DNA of 64,000 bases, from positions 13,513,001 through 13,577,000 of the forward strand of contig OW285196.1 of assembly GCA_935421135.1 (NCBI GenBank), in the 5' to 3' direction. Source of the DNA: Bugulina stolonifera (lineage: Eukaryota; Bryozoa; Gymnolaemata; Cheilostomatida; Bugulidae). Under the pieces are notes generated by a model. The model was not told where the DNA came from, did no database searches, and worked only from the letters and a program-made list of their open reading frames with translations. Position numbers and translations under genes: made by a program. Shown piece after piece: positions 9,557 to 21,895 of this stretch; the stretch's first letter is position 1, and every line of letters starts with the position of its first letter.

Positions 9557-12500
9557 GTCTAAACCTCCTTGAAATTTCGGGTAAGTTTGGGGATGCTGTT
9601 TACTGTTTTCGATAAATATAAAACTTCAGGTAAATTAGCAATCATGTGCCATGAGGGGATAGAGCAATTGTGCAATTGGTACTTTGTTGAAAATTTTACT
9701 ACGTAAAATTGAAATTTATTGCATCGATTTTAAATGACTGCAGTGTAAAGATATTTTTAATGGTCATTTGTATTGCTTAATCTTAATGCCCCGGGAGAAC
9801 TCATTGGTAGGATCCACTCAGCCGACAGTGAACTATTGAGAAAGTTTAAACAGATTGCTGTGTAATTATAGGAGTTGCATTCTCAGAGTAAGATCTAACG
9901 AAATTAGTTTTATGTAGTAAAAATCACTGTTATACTGAATGTTCTGTCTTTATTAGTTGTCTTGCTTTTCACAATTTTAAGTTATTCTCACGTAGTTTCA
10001 ATAAACATGGTGCTTGTGCACTTGTAGGTGTGGAAAGTTCGCAACACTATAACTATTATGAGTCACACTATCTGATCGACGGTGACTACGCAACAGGAAG
10101 TGACATAAACAACTTTTGTACCAATGTTGTAAGTTAGACTATCACTCCACTAGAGAGTATGCTGAATTTGTTGCTAGGCTCATACTAGAAGATCAAGTCC
10201 AGCTTATGTAGTAAACTCACTATAAGTTGAATTGTATTTATAAGTTCATTAACAGGGCAGTCTACCTAAGCTTATATAATTATGTATTACAGGTTCAAGA
10301 AAAGTTTTTCTTGCTTGACTTGGGCAATTTGTATGAAGTGGCAAGTGTGAAGATCTGGGGCAGGGATGAGACTAGCAGTTTCTACAGTAAGTGTATTAGT
10401 TTATTCTATATACAGGATTATCATTCTTGTGTCATTCACTGTTCGTATGACAGAATGTTTCAGTGACACACGTAAGGGAAGGAAAGGGTCCAAGAGTGGT
10501 TGATTGGACCTGCTTCCTTGTTACATAAACTGAGCAGCGATAGACTTGTTGATTATGATGTGTGTTCACCTCACCACAATAACATGGATCAGGCAAAGTG
10601 TCTCTATATATTTCACATGGGTTCGACTGACTCGAATTATGGTGAATTTCAATTATACTTGACCCACTGGCTGTACTACATTATAAATATACGTATTTGC
10701 TTAGAAGTTTCAAAATCAAATCACGAGTAGCTCAGACATCACTGTGTGTTGACATTCTCCTACTTTGACTGTAGTGAGCCAAATGATGAACTTGGAGATA
10801 TCTATCTCTCGATGGAAGTCAGCAATAGATTTAGATTCCTCACTCTGTGTGTACAGAGATGGTGCACCCAGTGCTGGAGAGAATAGACCAGAAGTATTCT
10901 ACTGTGCCTCTGCTATGATTGGACGTTATGTTAAAGTCAGCATGGTGGATGTGACAAATGGTCAATTCTTCTGTGCAGCAGAAGTGGAGGTCTATGGGTA
11001 TGACTATGATGGTATGTATGATAACCATCTGTATTAGAGTCGAGTCTTACATGTAGACCAACATACCATATAATCTTTGTAACTGTCGTTGAAAATCCTA
11101 AGCTATAATACAAACATCTGAAAGCAGGGAAACCCGAGCTCAGGTTTGTAGTTGGAAGATCTACATGTACATGTAAAGTAGAAATATACGAAGGATATAC
11201 CATAAAACCTACCGTGCACTTGACAAACTCTGTGATTCACATGGTTAATTGAATTTTCATACATACACAAGTAATCACCTGCCCTACTTAGGAGAAATGC
11301 ACTCAGTTTCTATGCAATGGAATGCTTGACCTAGAAATCTCTTCAGGTGTAACATCCTGAAGACTAAAGTAAAGTCTAATTTTGCTGTTGCATGGTTAGG
11401 TCAACATTGACTTGCACATGTACACACTTATTAGTGACCTATTAGACTGAATTGCCAAGTTCTAAAGATGATTGAATTTAAATCTGAAATCTGAGTAACA
11501 GTTTGTGTATAACAAATAATGAGGAGTGCAGTATAGACACAAATCTAACGCATGAGCACATGCAGATACAACAAATCCATTCTTTTTTATCAAAGAGCAT
11601 TATGGTAAAATTTTATCTCTGGCATCAAAATGCAAGATTGTATATTTTAGGTCCAAAGAAAGTAGAAGTTGCTGGTAAGTCTTACTGAGATATCCTGCAA
11701 TCAGTTAATGGAATCATCTGTTTGCATCAAAAATTCGACAGTTCAAACTCTTTAGTAGTAGCATAGGATTATGTCGAATCATAAGAAAAGAAAGAGAATA
11801 TATACAAGAATGTGAAACATTACTGTTAGTTGCTAATTTGTAATCTAATAATAAACACTGTTTCACTCTTCTATATGACCTTCAGCTATTTAGATATTGA
11901 TGACCATATAAGTTCAATCAACAGCCTAGTTCACTCTACATACACTTTGTATTTAGCATAGTAACTATATAATGTAATCACGTTACTTTTAAAGAGGTGG
12001 AGAGTTCACCCTACTACAGCTCTTACTTGACTCCCTATGTGATTGATGGTGATTATGCAGAGGGTTCCACTCCCAAAGAGTTTTGCACTAACGTCGTAAG
12101 TTTATATTGCTAGCCGTTTTACTACAGGCAATACAGGCAACAACACCTTGTTCTCGTTTTACATGCATTACCATCTCTTATTTATGATGACACAACAAAC
12201 ATGAAGGCTGTCCTTGTTGAAACATTTATTGGACTATTTTCTCGTTTCAATATGTATTGTAATGTTTTTGGAGTTGTGTTACATACGAGAGCCGAGGGCT
12301 ACAAGTATGTGAAGGGCTTGGAAGATGGTAGAGGCCGACCAAGTGTACCTTCTGCTCATTACATAAAAGAGTGAACAGTTATATGTGCTCTTTATAGGTG
12401 TATTATATGTTATATCAGACGTAGGCTGATGCCGAGACTCACTGGAGCTCAGGACCGACGTAGGTCATGTAGAGTTTATACTCCGAGGGAGTGTAGTGAA

Positions 12501-15500
12501 AGATTGTATAGCCTTGAGATCTTAGGACCGACGCTAGGTTCATTTAGAGCCCGGGATCGACCTAAGTCTAAGGGGTGTAGAGAGATATGCTTAGCCTAGG
12601 ATGGGGTGAACTCGAGCCGTACTGAATCAAGGGATCCTCCGGTAGAGTTACCCGCCTAAAGAGTAAGCCTCTGTAGGTTGAGTTAGGAGATGTTGCTTTA
12701 TTCAAGCGCAATCAACAACTGACTGAAGATACAAAATGCACTGCCTTATATACTATAACAACTTCCGGCCAAAAGAGCCCGACATGGCATCGGCCGGCCG
12801 ACATGGTATCGGCTCCGGAACTGATGCAACAACATGGATGGTTCCGCCCGATGTCGGCCACATAAAAGGTCAGCCTTGGCACAAAATATGCTTACAATAA
12901 TGAGAAACATGTCATATATAATTATGAGCCCAATCTATAAGGTCGGCCATGAAGTTACTAATAATTGGCAAAAAGACTAATAAAATACAATCAAGCAAGG
13001 GCAAACAATTACTAAGAATATATGTGGGAAAAACCAAGTTGTAATACAAGTGTAATTCCAAAGCCTGATTGCCAGTATATATATATAAGACATGCAGTAT
13101 ATAATACAGTATAATGATAATGACTAACATGCATGAGTATGAATGCAATACAAGGTAAGATGTCATGCATGAATGACTAATGTCAGTGTTATGATAATAT
13201 TCCTGTGCCTGGCCCAGGGAAACCATAGCCACGGAGGCTGTTTCACCACAGTATTTTATTTATGAGCAGAAAGCAAATAAACAACATTATATTGACCAAT
13301 AGTTAATACTTATTTTATTCCAATTCTCATATTTTGCTAACCATATTTTAGGAAGAGAGCAAATATTTGATGCTTGACTTGGGAGGAGAGTATGAACTTG
13401 AACATCTTTTTATGTGGGGCAGAGATAAAACTAGCAGTTTCTATTGTAAGTTTTCACGTTCATATCTCTACATGTTATCGAGGACTCCTGCTACTGATCA
13501 GGGGGATTGTACATGTAACTTGTAATGAATTTTCTGTATATTTAATGGGTTAGTACAGATACACTTTTATACATATTACATGTACATGTATGTACTATTA
13601 TAATAGTATCTAATTTTTTGTTTGACCTCATGATAATACCAGTTAGTGGTATTGGAGGCCTTCGATACTCTTAAATTTCAGCTGATTTAAAAATAACTCT
13701 TCTGTTATGCCATCTAAGTAATCATGTTACATTTTGAATTTTGACTGTAGCCATGTTCAGATGTTTTGGTAAGGCAGGCTATGCAATTGTACTTTCTGTA
13801 AATGGTACAGCTCTCTGAGTAAGACCTTTCTTGCAGTGGATCAGATGCAGAACTTGAAGATTACAATTTCAAAATCGAAATCAAACATAGATGACGAAGC
13901 CTCGCTCTGCACGTACAGAGATGGTGTACCAAGTGCTGGAGAGAATAGACCAGAGATGTTCAGCTGTACCTCTACTATGATTGGACGTTACGTTAAAGTT
14001 AGCATGGTGGATGTCTCGTCTGGCCAATTCTTTTGTTTGGCAGAAGTTGAAGTTCATGGAGTTGAGCACATAGGTATAGTATGAGGTTTACGTATTTGCA
14101 TATGCTTGAATCTCATTTTTTATTCCTAAGAATAGCCAGTATATAGATCTGTTCAGAATGCAATGAATTTGCAGTTGGATGGATGAGACTATTTTCTCTA
14201 TTTTTTAAACGGACAGATATATAGGCTACTATAACTAACTATGTACTTTTGTTCTGATATAATATTTTAGACGAGACAAAGATAGCAGCACTTGGTGAGT
14301 AATTGTGCTATTTTATCATAATGCAAAATGGAATATGTATAAAAGTATATCAATAATTAGCCCCTCAAGCATGTTGAGCTGACAGCCATTGTTCGGCTGC
14401 TACAGATAGTATTAGATGGTGTAATTTGACAGCAGCAAATATATTTATGTCTTTACTCATTTATTTTAGAAGCTAGACTGATATTTGTTAGAATATGAAA
14501 AACAATGGTTTAGAAAAAACTGCGATAAAACTCTGTAGCTATGCATACATTTATTTAACCATGAACATATGATGGGATAACTCCATTATAGTTACAGAGG
14601 TAACAAATGGTTAGTTTAACAAAGCATAGATCACAAATATTATTTTGAGGTAGTAAAGTTCTAGTGTTTTGGCGAATTTTTACTGAATTAATTTTTGAGA
14701 CAGAATTTCTAACCTATTTTTCTACTGAAAGTTTTTGCAACATATGCATTGGCATATATTTTCTCTAAAGTCTCTCTAGAGTCTGGACCAGCTGTTGATT
14801 TTACCAACTGAAAGAGCTGTCAATAAATGCAGCTACCAATGCTGTGCTGTTCCTTAAATAGATTCTAGGGATATTTCTTTATGGGAAGTAAAAATTAAAA
14901 TAATATTCCAATTATTGAGCTCATGGTTTAATCACAGTTCGGAGTGTGAGTCTGGCTAATAGAATAGCTGCCGATACCTGTGAGGTGTGCAATGGCAGCG
15001 AAGCTATAAAAACATGGTAATGGTATATACATCTTGTACCATTACACTTTGATAGGTGTAACTGGCTCAGTTCACTACAATACATATGAGGTCTCCTACC
15101 TGATTGATGGAGACTATGCAGAGGGATCAAACACCAGAACCTATTGTACTCAGGTAGGTTACGTACAGAGTAAATTCTAGCATTATTTACCTTAGTATGA
15201 AGCAATACGAGCACTCATGGCTGCTTGATGGCTCTTCTTTCCACATATAGGACCACTACCACAACATATCCAATATAGATAACTGTCAACATATTATTAA
15301 TCTTTAGAATGGTCTAAAGTAGTACAAATTGAGAATTTAACCATTCTAGTTAATTAGTGATATTTTTATCTTTAAAATGATATGCAACTTGCTCAGGTTA
15401 AGTATCTCTACTTCGGTGTAATGCTGCTTTGAAGTTTTACCCATATTAAGCTCTAACATAGATAAACCGTCAATAAATTGTTATACTTTAGGATGATTCA

Positions 15501-17170
15501 AGATACGCTTTGATTGACTTGGGAGATAACTACGAGCTACTGAGAGTTGAGGTCTGGGGGAGAGATTCGACTTCATCTTTCTACTGTAAGTTGATAGAAC
15601 ACTAGTGTTACAGCATATAGTTAATCTGTAAACTGCAGCAATAAATGTGACAGGATAGTTGAGTGGTCAACTCACTGGTCTGAAGATCTTAAGGTCACAA
15701 GTTCAAGTCCCACACTCTCTGATGAGGAAGCTTCAATTGCTGAAGCCGTTTAAATTAGACAGCTAAATACATCACAATAAAAAAGGAGATAAAGAAAGAA
15801 TGAGGGGTTGACATGCATGAATTACCAGTAACCTTATCCAGACAATCTATAAGGCCTAACACAGCAACAAAATGCTTTTGTTGCTGTGTTTGTGATGTTA
15901 GTTCTCTCATAACAAAGCTTACTACATGACATTGTATAATCCCAGGTAAGAATGCTATGATCCAAAGAGATCTGCATTCTTTTCTACTTTCGGAGTAGGA
16001 AAAGAACTTCACCAACGGAAAAGTAGCTAAGGAGCACAGGAGTGATATAAGGTTGGATGCCCTTCCCAACACCATCAATTATGAGGGAAATTCAACCCGA
16101 GTCTCTCACATAGAAGGCAAGGCCAATAATTCAGAGCTGCTCCTTTTTAAGTTCTCTCCTACAAACAAACTATTCTTCGTGTAAATGTATTACATGTCTA
16201 TTTATTATATCAATGATTAGCCACTCGTATTAGTTATGTATTTCCATCTACTTTCTTGTAGTGGGTCAGATGCAGAATCTAAGGATCGCAGTCTCTAGCT
16301 ATGAATCAGACATAGATTCTGATTCCTCACTCTGCCTGTACAGAGATGGAGCACCCAGTGCTGGAGAGAACAGACCAGAAACATTCAACTGTGCCTCTAC
16401 TATGGTTGGACGTTATGTTAAAGTCAGCATGGTGGATGTGTCGTCTGGTCAATTCTTCTGTCTTGCCGAGATTGAAGTTTTTGGGAACGGGAAGGTAAGA
16501 TTTGGATGTGAGACTTTCACTCAATGAGCAATTTACACAACACTTATGTGTACCTTTCCACATACCTTTCGGTTTAGCGGATGTATCTACATGTATGTTA
16601 TGTTTATAGCTTGCTCGTTATACCTTAAATTAAGATGTTTATGGAATAGCTGGTGCCTTGAGACAATTATACATGTATAATGTTATTAATCGATGTCACA
16701 CTCTAATAAACATGTCCATATCTTAGCAAATTATTCTAGAATTATTGATTATGTACATACATACATGTATACAATGTATGTAGACATCAATTTAATGTGT
16801 CAGATATTACCATAGGGTGTGAGTCACAACAATTCACATCTGACCTGGTTTGTCAATTAACCGTAATTGTATGTGATACTCAGTGATTGAGACTGAGAAT
16901 AGCGTTTTCAGTAATGTGATTGGCTAATGAATTAAACTATTCTCACTTACAGGTCCCATAGCAGCAACAACAACAACTACTACTACTACTACTACTACTA
17001 CAACTACGATGGCACCAGCTCCCACATATACTGGTGGCTGTCCATTCACTTTCATCTGCGATTTTTCATGCAGGCAGAAGTATACCTTGGTAAGCCGCGG
17101 TATATGTAGAAACGGAGGTACCAGGTGCTACTGTGACCGCTATTGGCCATATTCAGATAAATACTTGTAA
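9557..17170 (+). CDS. Three F-type-lectin-like domains + Thr-rich linker + defensin-like domain
   Basis: Spliced gene, 5' end missing. Exons: 9557-9580, 10028-10128, 10293-10386, 10775-11011, 11651-11674, 11995-12095, 13352-13445, 13837-14073, 14271-14294, 15056-15153, 15492-15585, 16262-16507, 16953-17170 (TAA 17168-17170). All have AG/GT borders, and phases join in one open frame. Three domains of about 150 residues each share YLIDGDYAEGS, LDLGxxYEL, WGRDxTSSFY, SLCxYRDGxPSAGENRPE and GRYVKVSMVDV...FFCxAEVEV. This is the galactose-binding jellyroll layout of F5/8-C or fucolectin (FTP) domains, probably secreted. The canonical F-lectin RxD fucose motif is not evident, so the ligand is unknown. 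The last exon adds Ala/Thr-rich sequence and six cysteines. The last-but-one donor is uncertain: GTAAGA at 16495 is a better donor but breaks the frame, whereas GTGAGA at 16508 keeps it. Confidence 0.8.
12258..13250 (-). mobile_element. Solo LTR in an intron
   Basis: 993 bp, starting TGTAATG and ending CACCACA, with a 4-bp GTAT target duplication (12254-12257, 13251-13254). It resembles the LTR at 491-1221: same ends, and a minus-strand TATATAAGGCAGTGCA box next to CCGGAAGTTG, then TTGAATAAAGC (polyadenylation signal). It is a related but diverged family, left by LTR-LTR recombination. It lies in the intron between exons 11995-12095 and 13352-13445 of the lectin-like gene. Confidence 0.85.
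15651..15785 (+). mobile_element. tRNA-derived SINE (tRNA-Phe-like head)
   Basis: The head has an A-box-like GGATAGTTGAGTGGTCAAC, an anticodon-arm-like CTGGTCTGAAGATCTTAAGG (GAA anticodon, as in tRNA-Phe) and a B box AAGTTCAAGTCCC. It lies in an intron of the lectin-like gene and runs into an AATAAAAAAGG tail. The acceptor stem cannot pair properly, so it is not a functional tRNA gene. A further repeat-like body may continue to about 16140. Confidence 0.65.
16953..17170 (+). CDS. Terminal exon: Thr-rich linker and six-Cys defensin-like domain
   Basis: Last exon of the lectin-like gene. It opens with a segment like the 24-nt linker exons, expanded by ACA/ACT codons into about a dozen threonines (mucin-like). 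It then encodes a compact C-terminal domain with cysteine spacing C-x5-C-x3-C-x11-C-x6-C-x-C and a GxC...CxC gamma-core (GICRNGGTRCYC). This matches the cysteine-stabilised alpha-beta pattern of invertebrate defensins; ASABF-type peptides of this class have been reported from sponges. Antimicrobial activity is not shown by sequence; a structural role is also possible. Confidence 0.6.
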
Positions 17171-17345
17171 TGTTATTAGTGGTTTGTTACTTTTCTAATG
17201 GCATCATCTCTATAATATTATAACTATAAGTATTAGGCCTAGGTATCCAAGTCAATTAAGATTGGCCCATCACTATTTTACAAGTGACTGATCTTTTAAC
17301 ATAATGTCAGCCTTTCTAACTTATTAGATAACTAGAACTAAGGCT

Positions 17346-17889
17346 TAGGCCACACTGACGCGAATTTTTTTTGCGAATAGCGAATTTTGACCAAAGGCGA
17401 ATTCGCAAATTAGAATTGAGTGTGCCACACTGCAAAAGCTATAAGCGAATTCGCATTGATTTCACCCAATATGGGATCAAAAATTATTATCCTCGGTCAC
17501 GTTTCTCATTCACTGCAGAACTAGAACTCCGAAAAATGTAAAATAAAATTATAACTGAAATAGAATAAAATAAAATAATTATTTTATTCTTACTTTTATT
17601 CGTTTTACACAATTGTTGCAAACGGAAATAGTCATTTTATTCATCAGTTGAAATAAAATTTTTAATATAATAATTTAAACTCATGATTGATTGAAAATCC
17701 GTGGCTCTGAACACGTGACAGTAACGTGACAAGTAAAAATTGGCCAATCACAAATTAGCGAGTCGCGAATTCGCTGATTGGGATCAGCGAGTGCGAAATC
17801 GCTAATTTTGCGCGAATTCACATAAAATTTGTAATTTGGCCACTGGCCAAAATTCGCTTTTCGCTAAAAATTCACTGCAGTGTGGCCTA
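17346..17889. mobile_element. MITE with GGCCACACTG termini
   Basis: Inverted ends GGCCACACTG / CAGTGTGGCC flanked by TA on each side, with many GCGAATTCGC-like palindromic motifs near both ends and an AT-rich, ORF-free middle. 544 bp. The superfamily is unclear; TA flanks would fit mariner-type transposition. It lies just 3' of the lectin-like gene. Confidence 0.7.
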
Positions 17890-18562
17890 CGCATAAATGT
17901 TACAGTGATACTTTTATTCTCTGTATTAAATAACAGTGGTACTGACATTCAATCAAAATGAAAAAAGATACGTCAAGTAAACCATGAGTCTGGTTAGAAT
18001 TGTCTGTTACTGCTTCAGAGCTGCGTATCATGTTATATGTACTATTTTAAAATAATGTGGTAAAAAAGGTATTAAAAGAAAGTTATTTGAACTATAATTG
18101 TCCTCATTCACATTTGTATAACTACAACTGTAGACTTGCATCCACTTATACAATACTTCTACAACATAAATCAATTGGATAAAAGCAGTGTGACACTGTA
18201 ATATTTATTTTACCAATATTAATAGCTGCCTCAGTTTCAAATTTCTAGAATAACGTCTGCATAATTTTATGATCCTAATGCAACTAAATTACAATGTACT
18301 TGCTATTCAAATTAAAGTAATGTGTTGAAATATTGTATAATTATGTTATTTTAGTAACTTTGAATCAACGGGTAAAATAATGGGGAACTGGTGTTTTAGT
18401 CAAGTCACATTTTGTCATCTTGAGGCTTTCTCACCTGGAGATTCCCTAAAAGATACGCTAACCAAAACTACCTAGTTTTTCTTTCTGTTTACAGGTGTGT
18501 TAACGATACATGTACATCAAATTTCTTTTTAGTTACTATTAGATAATAATCCTTAAAATCAT
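17890..18562. other. No recognisable feature
   Basis: AT-rich sequence between the MITE and the 12-bp VNTR. No ORF, RNA or repeat that I can support. Confidence 0.5.
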
Positions 18563-19333
18563 GTGATGCACCATGTGATGTACCATGTGATGTACCATGT
18601 GATGCACCATGTGATGTACCATGTGATGCACCATGTGATGTACCATGTGATGTACCAAGTGATGCACCATGTGATGTACCATGTGATGCACCATGTGATG
18701 CACCATGACGTGATGTACCATGTGATGTACCATGTGATGCACCATGTGATGCACCATGTGATGTACCATGTGATGCACCATGTGATGCACCATGTGATGT
18801 ACCATGTGATGTACCAAGTGATGCACCATGTGATGCACCATGTGATGTACCATACGATGCACCATGTGACGAACCATGTGATGTACCATGTGATGCACCA
18901 TGTGATGTACCATGTGATGTACCATGTGATGCACCATGTGATGCACCATGTGATGTACCATGTGATGCACCATGTGATGCACCATGTGATGTACCATGTG
19001 ATGCACCATGTGATGTACCATACGATGCACCATGTGATGCACCATGTGATGTACCATGTGATGCACCATGTGATGCACCATGTGATGTACCATGTGATGT
19101 ACCAAGTGATGCACCATGTGATGCACCATGTGATGTACCATGTGATGCACCATGTGATGTACCATGTGATGTACCATGTGATGCACCATGTGATGTACCA
19201 TGTGATGTACCATGTGATGTACCATGTGATGTACCATGTGATGTACCATGTGATGTACCATGTGATGTACTATGTGATGTACCATGTGATGTACCATGTG
19301 ATGTACCATGTGTTGTACCATGTGATGTACCAA
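18563..19333. repeat. 12-bp VNTR (CATGTGATGYAC)n, about 64 copies
   Basis: Perfect 12-bp periodicity, one C/T variable position per unit (GATGCACC versus GATGTACC) and rare variants (ACCAAG, ACCATACG, one unit with 3 extra bases near 18705). The last 10 or so units are a homogeneous T-type run. Because 12 is a multiple of 3 and the unit lacks stops, three frames stay open for 260-285 codons; these long ORFs are artefacts. Confidence 0.97.
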
Positions 19334-19508
19334 TTACACGTGACAAATATAACTTATTTTTAATCTACGCAGCACAAAAATATTCGATGAAGGTGATAAA
19401 TTCCACCATTCAGATTCATTTGTTTGAAGTAGAAAATTATGTACGTTGTAAAAGTACAGCACATGAAGATTGGAACATGACTGTATGCAATTACTGTGAT
19501 TACTAGGA

Positions 19509-19555
19509 GAAGTTGTCTTCTCTCAGAAACTGTTTTTTTGAGAGAGGACAACTTC
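19509..19555. repeat. Hairpin GAAGTTGTCTTCTCTCA ... TGAGAGAGGACAACTTC
   Basis: Near-perfect inverted repeat of about 17 bp with a short loop. Related hairpins or half-sites recur at 23328-23382 and 60773-60825, which suggests a small fold-back family. Confidence 0.7.
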
Positions 19556-19699
19556 ACATTATGATTCTCATTGGTAGAACAGGTAGAATAACTATCACCA
19601 ATTATTGTTTGGCTATTTGTATAGAATGTTGCTATAGCTAGCTATTAATAGCTATTTATCTATTTAGCTATAGCTATTTATTTATCTATAGCTACATGT

Positions 19700-20040
19700 A
19701 TAGCTAGAGTCAACAAAAAATAATATATCGACCCAACAACTTCAACATGTTGGCATAGTTGTTGATATATAAATATTATTAGTGTTCAACAAAGGCTATT
19801 CAACAAACTCTAACTAGTGAATTGTCAACAAGTTCAACTTTTTCACGATTTGTTTCTATATGCTATCATTGAAATTCAACAACCCAACAAGTCAACAAAA
19901 ATTAATATATTGACCCAACAACTTCAACATGTTGGCATAGTTGTGGATGTATAAATACCATTTCTGTTCAACAAATGGCTGTTCAACATTTTTCATCATT
20001 GCCATCCATTCAACAATGCAACAAGTTGAAAACTTTGTTT
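19700..20040. repeat. Tandem duplication, about 187 bp
   Basis: Two diverged direct copies, each with GACCCAACAACTTCAACATG, then TTGGCATAGTTGT and a TTCAACAAA...TTCAACA stretch (from about 19706 and 19893). The sequence is rich in CAACA/TTCAAC motifs. No coding potential. Confidence 0.75.
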
Positions 20041-20283
20041 ATATATAACGTAAGGTGGAGAAATCTGAGATGTCGGTTGATAAATTCATATATATAGTCT
20101 CAAATATCTCCACTTTTGTACCTAACTCCACTGTAGGCTATATGTCAGGTATACATGTATTGTGAAACTAGCATAAGCTTAGATCATTGAAATAAAAACT
20201 TTTATTAAATGAAGACCAATTCTAATTTCACAAGATAAAGCTATTGCAACCTCAATAGCTGAGAATATTCAAGTTGACATTAC

Positions 20284-20424
20284 ATGGCAGGCACAACTTT
20301 GTGGTTTTTGGCCATAGTGATACCAGTGTTCTTCAGTGAAATATTGCACCTAAGAGACATTGAAGTGCATGTCCAACTGTATATGGATATACAATCATTG
20401 TGGGAACAAATCAGTTACATCTGA
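20284..20424 (+). CDS. Possible 46-aa peptide with hydrophobic N-terminus
   Basis: ATG at 20284 opens MAGTTLWFLAIVIPVFFSE, which looks like a signal peptide or membrane segment, and ends at TGA 20422-20424. There is no homology I recognise and no clear promoter. A separate open stretch at 20641-20747, after a possible acceptor, ends in an acidic LEDLDDCLED and could be a terminal exon. Both are speculative. Confidence 0.18.
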   Translation: MAGTTLWFLAIVIPVFFSEILHLRDIEVHVQLYMDIQSLWEQISYI

Positions 20425-20429
20425 CATAT

Positions 20430-21795
20430 TCTTTGGTGTGTTATGTCACAGCTTATTCCTTATTTCTTTGTGTAATGTAACCAGTATAATTACCATATTT
20501 ACAGTGTAGCTTATTCATTGTGCTATTTTGTCACTCTGTTATGTATAGCCTATTAATTACTGCATAGAGTATTTTATAATAAAACAAACAGAACACCTGT
20601 TAGTTATACAGCACTTCCATACTTCAGCAAAATTGATTCCAGGCCACAACAAGAACCAATGTCATCAGTAGAACCAGGACTAACACTGATGAAAGTTCCA
20701 AAGGATGCAATTTTGGAAGACCTTGATGATTGCCTTGAGGATTGATACTTCCTTAGCAACACTATGGAAACCTACGTGGGTTGAAAAAACCCAATTTTAA
20801 GAGCAGGTATAACCTTCAAAAATCAAGTTTAAATATTCCAGCAAGAGAAATACAACTGAGTTGAACAAGTATCTTGAAGTCAAAGGATAGAAGTCACCAG
20901 TTCATAATTAAATAATGGTCCACTATAAAAAGCAACAGTACTAGAACTTGCTCACTTTGTACGTGTAAAAACTACCAGACTATATTTGAACCAGACTAGT
21001 CAAGCCTCAACTCAAGGTCGGGCTTATCAACTCACGTTGGTGCTCTTGGCAAATTTCTCCAACAACTCAAATCCCTGTAAAATCTCATCTTTCATCGCAT
21101 TTAGTCCTAGCTTGTAATAGTATTCGAATATTCTTTGCCTGTCCTGCATCATTTTATTTTTATCTAAAATGATTATCATATTATACAATAGTGGTAAAAA
21201 GTCCTAGCCCCACCCCCCCCCCCCCCATTGTCACCCTAGCCATCGAAAATAAAATGGGGTGTACATGTTGTATTCTCAACAGACTTTAGCAGAATGAATG
21301 AAAGATCATTGCTCTATTTACTATTTAAACAATCCAAACTAACACCAGCCTCCCATATAGTTTCTATCTGACTACAGTAAAAGTATAATATTTACCATAC
21401 AGATTGATATTTAATTTCATAGAATAGAATTACAGTAGTATCCATATTTTATTTTATACAGTCATGTGTAACATGTCATGTAAAATAGAAGAGAGTTCAA
21501 CATTATGACTCCAAAGTGTCTGAGAATAATACCAATATTTTCTCACCAAACCCTATAAACCCAATAACAGCCAGCAAATGTGTCAGAATATTGTAATGAA
21601 TAATAGAGGAGTACATTATAATTATAGGCCTATTTCATTGGGTAATAGCTCTGATAATTCAACAGGATAATTATATATGTCAGGTCACAGAGTATTCCAG
21701 TACAGGTACACCTGGTAGTTGTATGTCCAGTACGACAATAAAGTAATCCTCTATAATTACAGTAGAATGGTGCCTGCTCTTCTATGAGTATTTAC
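20430..21795. other. No confirmed gene; C-rich tract
   Basis: AT-rich intergenic sequence with a poly-C tract at about 21209-21226. The only coding hint is the short stretch at 20641-20747 mentioned in the entry at 20284. Confidence 0.5.
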
Positions 21796-21895
21796 ATGTA
21801 TATATAATAAGGGGGCTCTAGGCCAAAGGAGCCAGAAGTTGATCAGTCATTGCTCAGAACCTACAGGACTGTGTAAACATTAAGAAAAGTGAAAT

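Noticed and set aside
15651..15725. Functional tRNA-Phe gene
   Set aside because: A and B boxes and the anticodon arm are recognisable, but the acceptor stem does not pair; SINE head instead.
18489..19363. Three overlapping ORFs of 264-285 codons
   Set aside because: They exist only because a stop-free 12-bp unit keeps frames open; the His/Met/Val and Gly/Thr/Ser repeat peptides have no other support.
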